Shown: positions 6,733 through 9,979 of the stretch, piece after piece
Numbering within the stretch: the first letter of the stretch is position 1
How the letters are laid out: the number at the start of each line of letters is the position of its first letter
Assembly (NCBI GenBank): GCA_003132825.1
Contig: PKYX01000245.1
Span: 1-9,979 of the forward strand
DNA length: 9,979 nucleotides
Source: Acidobacteriaceae bacterium
GTDB taxonomy: Bacteria; Acidobacteriota; Terriglobia; Terriglobales; Acidobacteriaceae
Reading direction: 5' to 3'
Notes under the pieces: model-generated
Seen by the model: only the letters and a program-made list of their open reading frames with translations
Database searches by the model: none
What the model was told of the DNA's origin: nothing
Translations under genes and position numbers: made by a program

Positions 6733-8517
6733 CTATCTAAAGATGAAGTTGAGTACGGCGGTCGCAGCGAGCACCACCACCGCCAAGGTGACGGGACGCT
6801 GATACCAGGAAAGATGCTGCTCCTTCGGCCGTTCGGTCAGCGAATACACCAGGCCGACGAGGTCTTTGTCGTCATGGGGCCGGGTCAGAAGGCTGACCGC
6901 GACGGTGATCAGGAAGCAGGCGGTCCAGGCAAAGATCGCAGTCCAAAAATTCTGTGCCATCTGACTGGGATAGACATGCAGCACGGCGATCCAGCCGCCC
7001 TTCAATCCGGGGACCGATCCTTCCGGGAGGCTCAGGGCGTGGTGCAGCGCGGCGGCCATGGTGCCACCGAGCAAACCGGTGAAGGCGCCGTGACCGGTGG
7101 TGCGCTTCCAGAACATGCCCAGCAGAAACGTCGCGAACAAGGGTGCATTCACGAAGGCAAATACCAGCTGGAGCATGTCCATGATGTTGTTGAAGCGCGA
7201 TGCAAGGTAGGCTGCGGCGAGCGAAAGCGCGATGCCGAAAATGGTCGCCATGCGGCCCATCCACAGATAATGCTGATCGCTCGCGGTGCGGTTGATATAA
7301 GACTGGTAGATGTCGTAGGTCCACACCGTGTTGAAGGCCGTCACATTCCCCGCCATGCCGGACATGAAACTCGCCAGCAGCGCCGTCAAGCCCAGGCCCA
7401 GGATTCCGGTGGGGAAGTAGTGCAGCAGCATGTTCGGAACCGCCAGGTCGTAATCGAGTTCGACCACCCCGTTTCTGTCGACCAGGGGCTGGCCAGTGCT
7501 GGCATCAATTTTGGGCGGGATCAAGCCCTTGCCTTCGATCGCCGCCCCCGAGTGGGTTCCGGCCAGACTGGCGAGGTTTTGTGTCGGCAGCGCGATGGCA
7601 ATCAAGCCGGGCAGAATGACTAGAAAGGGAAACAACATTTTCGGAAACGCCGCAATCAGGGGTGTGCGCCGCGCGGAACTCATCGAATCCGCCGCCATCG
7701 CGCGCTGGATGACCAGAAAATCCGTGCACCAATAGCCGAACGACAAAACAAAGCCCAGGCCCATGGCCAGTCCGAACCACTCGACGCCCAGAGGGTTGGT
7801 ATGGGCGTTTCCCAGTCCCACCCAGGAATGAGTGTAAGCCGGAGCCAGCTTCGTCTTGAGCCCGGTCCAGCCACCGACGTTCCTCAGCCCCAGCCATACT
7901 AGGGGCAGAAATCCGGCGACGATGAGAAAGAACTGCAACACCTCGTTGTAGATGGCGCTGGTGAGCCCGCCCAGAAGAATGTAGCCCAACACCACCAGGG
8001 CGGAAACGATGAGCGAAAAGTGGAAAATCCAGGCCCGCGGCACTCCGAAGTGTTGAAACGGCGCGTCAAAAATGTGGAGGATCTCGATCAACTTCGCCAT
8101 GGCGTACATGGAAATGCCCGAGGAAAATACGGTCATGGTGGCGAAGGAAATGGCATTGAGGCCGCGGGTCTTTTCATCAAAGCGCAAGCGCAAGTATTCC
8201 GGCACGGAGCGAGCCCGCGAGCCGTAGTAAAAGGGCATCATGAAGATGCCCACAAATACCATCGCCGGAATGGCGCCAATCCAATAAAAGTGGCTGGTCT
8301 CGATACCATATTTCGCGCCCGAGGCTCCCATACCGATGACTTCCTGCGCACCCAAATTAGCCGAGAGGAAGGCCAATCCGGCGACCCAGGCTGGAATGGA
8401 ACGTCCCGCAAGAAAGAAGTCCGTGCTCGTGCGCACAGAACGCTTCAGCACGACTCCGATTCCAAGGACGAAAACGAAGTAGACGCCCATGATGATCCAG
8501 TCAATGGCGCTAAGCAT
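6733..8517 (-). CDS. SSS-family sodium:sugar symporter (SGLT-like)
   Basis: This 594-aa polytopic membrane protein belongs to the sodium:solute symporter (SSS) family, which couples Na+ entry to solute uptake across the cytoplasmic membrane. Family marks include DFFLAGR (33-39), SANLGAQEVIGMGASG (52-67), which matches the unwound TM1 region of SGLTs, and RSVPEYLRLRF (103-113). LLASFMSGMAGNVTAFNT (380-397) then corresponds to the Na+-site helix, followed by YDIY. About 14 hydrophobic segments can be traced. It is longer than Vibrio vSGLT (about 543 aa), partly through a hydrophilic loop at 315-358. The vSGLT order AEQ at the start of the GM motif appears here as AQE, so the sugar contacts may differ. 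The ATG at 8517 has a GGAGG site 9 nt upstream and starts directly into TM0; the frame is open further upstream, but that part is not hydrophobic and overlaps galT. Lying next to galT and behind a LacI-type operator, it probably imports galactose or a galactoside; substrate is inferred from context. Confidence 0.9.
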   Translation of the reverse strand: MLSAIDWIIMGVYFVFVLGIGVVLKRSVRTSTDFFLAGRSIPAWVAGLAFLSANLGAQEVIGMGASGAKYGIETSHFYWIGAIPAMVFVGIFMMPFYYGSRARSVPEYLRLRFDEKTRGLNAISFATMTVFSSGISMYAMAKLIEILHIFDAPFQHFGVPRAWIFHFSLIVSALVVLGYILLGGLTSAIYNEVLQFFLIVAGFLPLVWLGLRNVGGWTGLKTKLAPAYTHSWVGLGNAHTNPLGVEWFGLAMGLGFVLSFGYWCTDFLVIQRAMAADSMSSARRTPLIAAFPKMLFPFLVILPGLIAIALPTQNLASLAGTHSGAAIEGKGLIPPKIDASTGQPLVDRNGVVELDYDLAVPNMLLHYFPTGILGLGLTALLASFMSGMAGNVTAFNTVWTYDIYQSYINRTASDQHYLWMGRMATIFGIALSLAAAYLASRFNNIMDMLQLVFAFVNAPLFATFLLGMFWKRTTGHGAFTGLLGGTMAAALHHALSLPEGSVPGLKGGWIAVLHVYPSQMAQNFWTAIFAWTACFLITVAVSLLTRPHDDKDLVGLVYSLTERPKEQHLSWYQRPVTLAVVVLAATAVLNFIFR

Positions 8518-8582
8518 GAATCGATGCCTCCCGGGCGGCCACTCTGCGGATCCTCGAGCCCCCACTCCGCCGCGCATGGAAA

Positions 8583-8596
8583 TGTAACCGATTACA
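8583..8596. promoter_or_regulatory. LacI/GalR-family operator upstream of the symporter gene
   Basis: TGTAACCGATTACA is an inverted repeat with arms TGTAA/TTACA and a central CG. It fits the LacI-family form TGTAANCGNTTACA at all twelve defined positions, and the outer bases (AA before, AT after) extend the symmetry with one mismatch. It sits 65 bp upstream of the symporter ATG, in the 112-bp gap after galT. Bound here, a repressor would overlap the likely promoter of the symporter and small-protein genes; read on the minus strand, the right arm contains a TTACAT that could serve as a -10. LacI-family proteins using such sites usually respond to a sugar or sugar phosphate. The regulator gene itself is not in the window. 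Confidence 0.75.
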
Positions 8597-8629
8597 ATAG
8601 AAAACGACAGTCTTCCGTAGAGGTCGGGC

Positions 8630-9688
8630 TTATTCGGCTGGCGGGTCTGCGAGCGAAAGCGACCGCAGCCGCTCGGCCGCGCTCTCGGCTGTGATGTCCC
8701 GTTGCGGTGTCCCCAGCATCTCGAACCCGACCATGAACTTCCGGATGGATGCGGAACGCAGAAGTGGCGGGTAGAAATGCGCGTGAAAGTGCCATTCCGG
8801 GTGCGGGTCGCCGTCGGTGGGGGACTGGTGAAATCCCATCGAGTAGGGAAAGGGAGCGTCAAACACCCGGTTGTAGACCGACGTGACCTGCTTCAGGATT
8901 TGAGCCAGGAGGGGGACTTCCTGGTGGGTGAAGCGGGACAGGGTCCCGGTGTGGCGGCGGCTCGAGATCAGGATTTCAAAAGGCCAGACCGCCCAGAAGG
9001 GGACCAGGGCCACAAACGCCGTATTCTCCGAAACCAAGCGCACCTTCTGCTGGGCTTCGAGCTGGGTGTAATCGCAGAGCAGGCAGCTCCCCTGCTCCTC
9101 GAAATAGCTCCGCTGGCAGACCAGTTCCCTGGCCGGCGCCTGGGGAATCGAAGCCGTGGCCCAAATCTGACAGTGCGGATGGGGATTGCTGGCGCCCATC
9201 ATGGCGCCTCGGTTCTCAAAAATCTGCACGTGATTGATTTCCGGCAGAGCGCCCAATTGCAGAAACTGCGCCGCCCAGATGCGAATCACTTCCTCGATGT
9301 CCGCAATCCGCATGGTAGAAAGCGTCAAGTCATGACGCGGCGAGAAGCACATGACGCGACAGACCCCCGGCTCGCCTTCGGCGACCAGCAATCCCTTGCC
9401 CCCGATATCGAGCCGCTCCCGCGGGGCGTCGGGCCGGAGGGAAGCGAAGTCGTTGTCGAAGACCAGGGTACCGGCGTAGGCGGGGTTCCGGGCGCCACCG
9501 GCCCGCAAATTTCCAGGACAGAGATAACAGCTCGGGTCGTAATCAGGCTCTCGCCCGACCGCCACCTTTTCGACTTGTCCCTGCCAGGGACGGAGCGCCC
9601 GGTGGGGAGACACCACCACCCACTCGTTGCTGAGGGGGTTGAACCTGCGATGCGGGTCGTGATCTAGGCGCAAAGTGTCTGGTTTCAA
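8630..9688 (-). CDS. galT: Galactose-1-phosphate uridylyltransferase
   Basis: This 352-aa protein matches GalT, the Leloir-pathway enzyme that swaps UMP between UDP-glucose and galactose-1-phosphate in the cytoplasm. The opening RFNPLSNEWVVVSPHR (15-30) is typical. The active-site block NPHPHCQIWA (168-177) carries His172, the residue that becomes uridylylated. The zinc ligands known from the E. coli enzyme appear conserved: Cys54 and Cys57, His119 (in SPRHD) and His170. WHFHAHFYPP (299-308) supplies the second metal-site histidines. Length is normal for the family. The start is a TTG at 9688: there is no ATG or GTG ahead of the conserved region, an in-frame TAG lies seven codons upstream, and only a weak GGAA lies 10 nt before it. 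That suggests modest translation. The gene is divergent from galK, and the symporter follows after 112 bp containing an operator. Confidence 0.95.
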   Translation of the reverse strand: MKPDTLRLDHDPHRRFNPLSNEWVVVSPHRALRPWQGQVEKVAVGREPDYDPSCYLCPGNLRAGGARNPAYAGTLVFDNDFASLRPDAPRERLDIGGKGLLVAEGEPGVCRVMCFSPRHDLTLSTMRIADIEEVIRIWAAQFLQLGALPEINHVQIFENRGAMMGASNPHPHCQIWATASIPQAPARELVCQRSYFEEQGSCLLCDYTQLEAQQKVRLVSENTAFVALVPFWAVWPFEILISSRRHTGTLSRFTHQEVPLLAQILKQVTSVYNRVFDAPFPYSMGFHQSPTDGDPHPEWHFHAHFYPPLLRSASIRKFMVGFEMLGTPQRDITAESAAERLRSLSLADPPAE

Positions 9689-9931
9689 GATCTGGCCGTT
9701 CCGCTAAACTACAACCAACCACCGAACCTCACAAGCACCGAGGGCGCGATCCGGGCGGTACCGCGGTTCCATCACCACTATCCCCTGCGGATGACCGCGC
9801 TAGTTTGATATATTGCGCCTGGGATCGCAGTTGCATCTCTCCGCCATCGAAACCATCCCAGAATACCGTAGATGAGGTTCATCGCGGTTTCTTTTGAAGC
9901 GCTTGCGGACAACGAATAGGGGACTCTCCGG
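9689..9931. promoter_or_regulatory. galT-galK divergent regulatory region
   Basis: These 243 bp between the divergent galT and galK starts hold no convincing gene. The only AT-rich island, GATATATT at 9807-9814, could provide a -10 (TATATT) towards galK, although no -35 stands at 17 bp. Symmetric elements include a perfect 10-bp palindrome GCGGTACCGC (9755-9764), a small hairpin GATGA-GGT-TCATC (9871-9883), and arms GAAACC/GGTTTC (9849-9854 and 9886-9891) that enclose that hairpin. An AAGCGCTT core near galK is listed separately. Which of these are bound by regulators cannot be told from one sequence. Confidence 0.5.
9894..9907. promoter_or_regulatory. Possible weaker LacI-family operator upstream of galK
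   Basis: TTGAAGCGCTTGCG contains the perfect palindrome AAGCGCTT, which has the LacI-family core AANCGNTT. It fits the extended form TGNAAGCGCTTNCA at ten of twelve defined positions. It ends 24 nt before the galK ATG, so a bound repressor would block early transcription of galK. The outer arms differ from the site near the symporter (TGTAA/TTACA). It may therefore be a low-affinity site for the same protein, a site for another regulator, or chance, since the eight-base core alone is expected a few times per 10 kb. Confidence 0.35.
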
Positions 9932-9979
9932 ATGAAGTCTCGCGAATTGGCCCATCGCTTCGAAGCCTTGTTTGCCGCA
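9932..9979 (+). CDS. galK: Galactokinase, first 16 codons only
   Basis: An ATG at 9932 opens MKSRELAHRFEALFAA and runs off the right edge. It has a strong AGGGGA ribosome site 8 nt upstream. The pattern of hydrophobic residues and the RFEALF stretch resemble the N-terminal helix of galactokinases, which normally leads into the APGRVNLIGEHTDY block a few residues later; that block lies outside the window. The call leans on the divergent galT gene, since galK and galT are often neighbours. GalK phosphorylates galactose to galactose-1-phosphate, the substrate of GalT. The start itself is well supported; the identity is probable rather than proven. Confidence 0.6.
   Translation, partial: MKSRELAHRFEALFAA

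Noticed and set aside
6814..7623. Open plus-strand frame of 269 codons opposite the symporter.
   Set aside because: It is antisense to a symporter with clear SSS motifs and regular hydrophobic helices; the product looks like shadow translation.
8518..8862. N-terminal extension of the symporter frame.
   Set aside because: It overlaps the end of galT, is polar and proline/arginine-rich rather than membrane-like, and the ATG at 8517 has a GGAGG site and leads directly into the first helix.
8702..9667. Open plus-strand frame of 321 codons opposite galT.
   Set aside because: galT has its active-site and metal residues in the other strand; the antisense product is not recognisable.
9755..9764. 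Perfect palindrome GCGGTACCGC as a regulator site.
   Set aside because: Ten-base GC-rich palindromes occur by chance at this composition, symmetry does not extend further, and it lacks the AANCGNTT core; noted only within the intergenic region.

Overview
This GC-rich window (roughly 60% G+C by eye) is densely coded and reads as a bacterial chromosome segment. The mix suggests a soil-type, polymer-degrading bacterium: a Tyr-type HemQ, exported glycoside hydrolases, a sialate-O-acetylesterase-like SGNH enzyme and an SSS-family sugar symporter. Acidobacteriota is my best guess. That rests on gene content and style only and was not checked by any search.

Layout. Positions 1-848 (minus) hold a nearly complete HemQ/chlorite-dismutase-family gene, cut by the left edge. 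Positions 903-2609 (minus) encode an exported GH13 alpha-glucosidase-type enzyme, and 2715-4799 (minus) an exported GH42 beta-galactosidase. A 153-bp divergent intergenic region follows. Positions 4953-6491 (plus) encode an exported SGNH/sialate-O-acetylesterase-family enzyme. It runs convergently, 14 bp away, into a small two-helix membrane protein gene (6506-6724, minus). That gene lies 8 bp downstream of an SSS sodium:solute symporter (6733-8517, minus). Then come galT (8630-9688, minus, TTG start), a 243-bp divergent region, and the first 16 codons of a probable galK (9932-9979, plus).

How the genes fit together. Apart from hemQ, the window looks like a galactoside-utilisation locus. GH42 would release galactose outside the cytoplasm, an SGNH esterase could remove acetyl groups that block access, and GH13 would release glucose. 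The SSS symporter, perhaps with the 72-aa membrane protein, would import the hexose. GalK and GalT would run the Leloir pathway. GalE and GalM are not in the window.

The strongest non-coding signal is the near-perfect palindrome TGTAACCGATTACA between galT and the symporter. It has the form of a LacI/GalR-family operator (TGTAANCGNTTACA). A weaker site with the same AANCGNTT core lies 24 bp upstream of galK. No LacI-type regulator gene is visible in the window.
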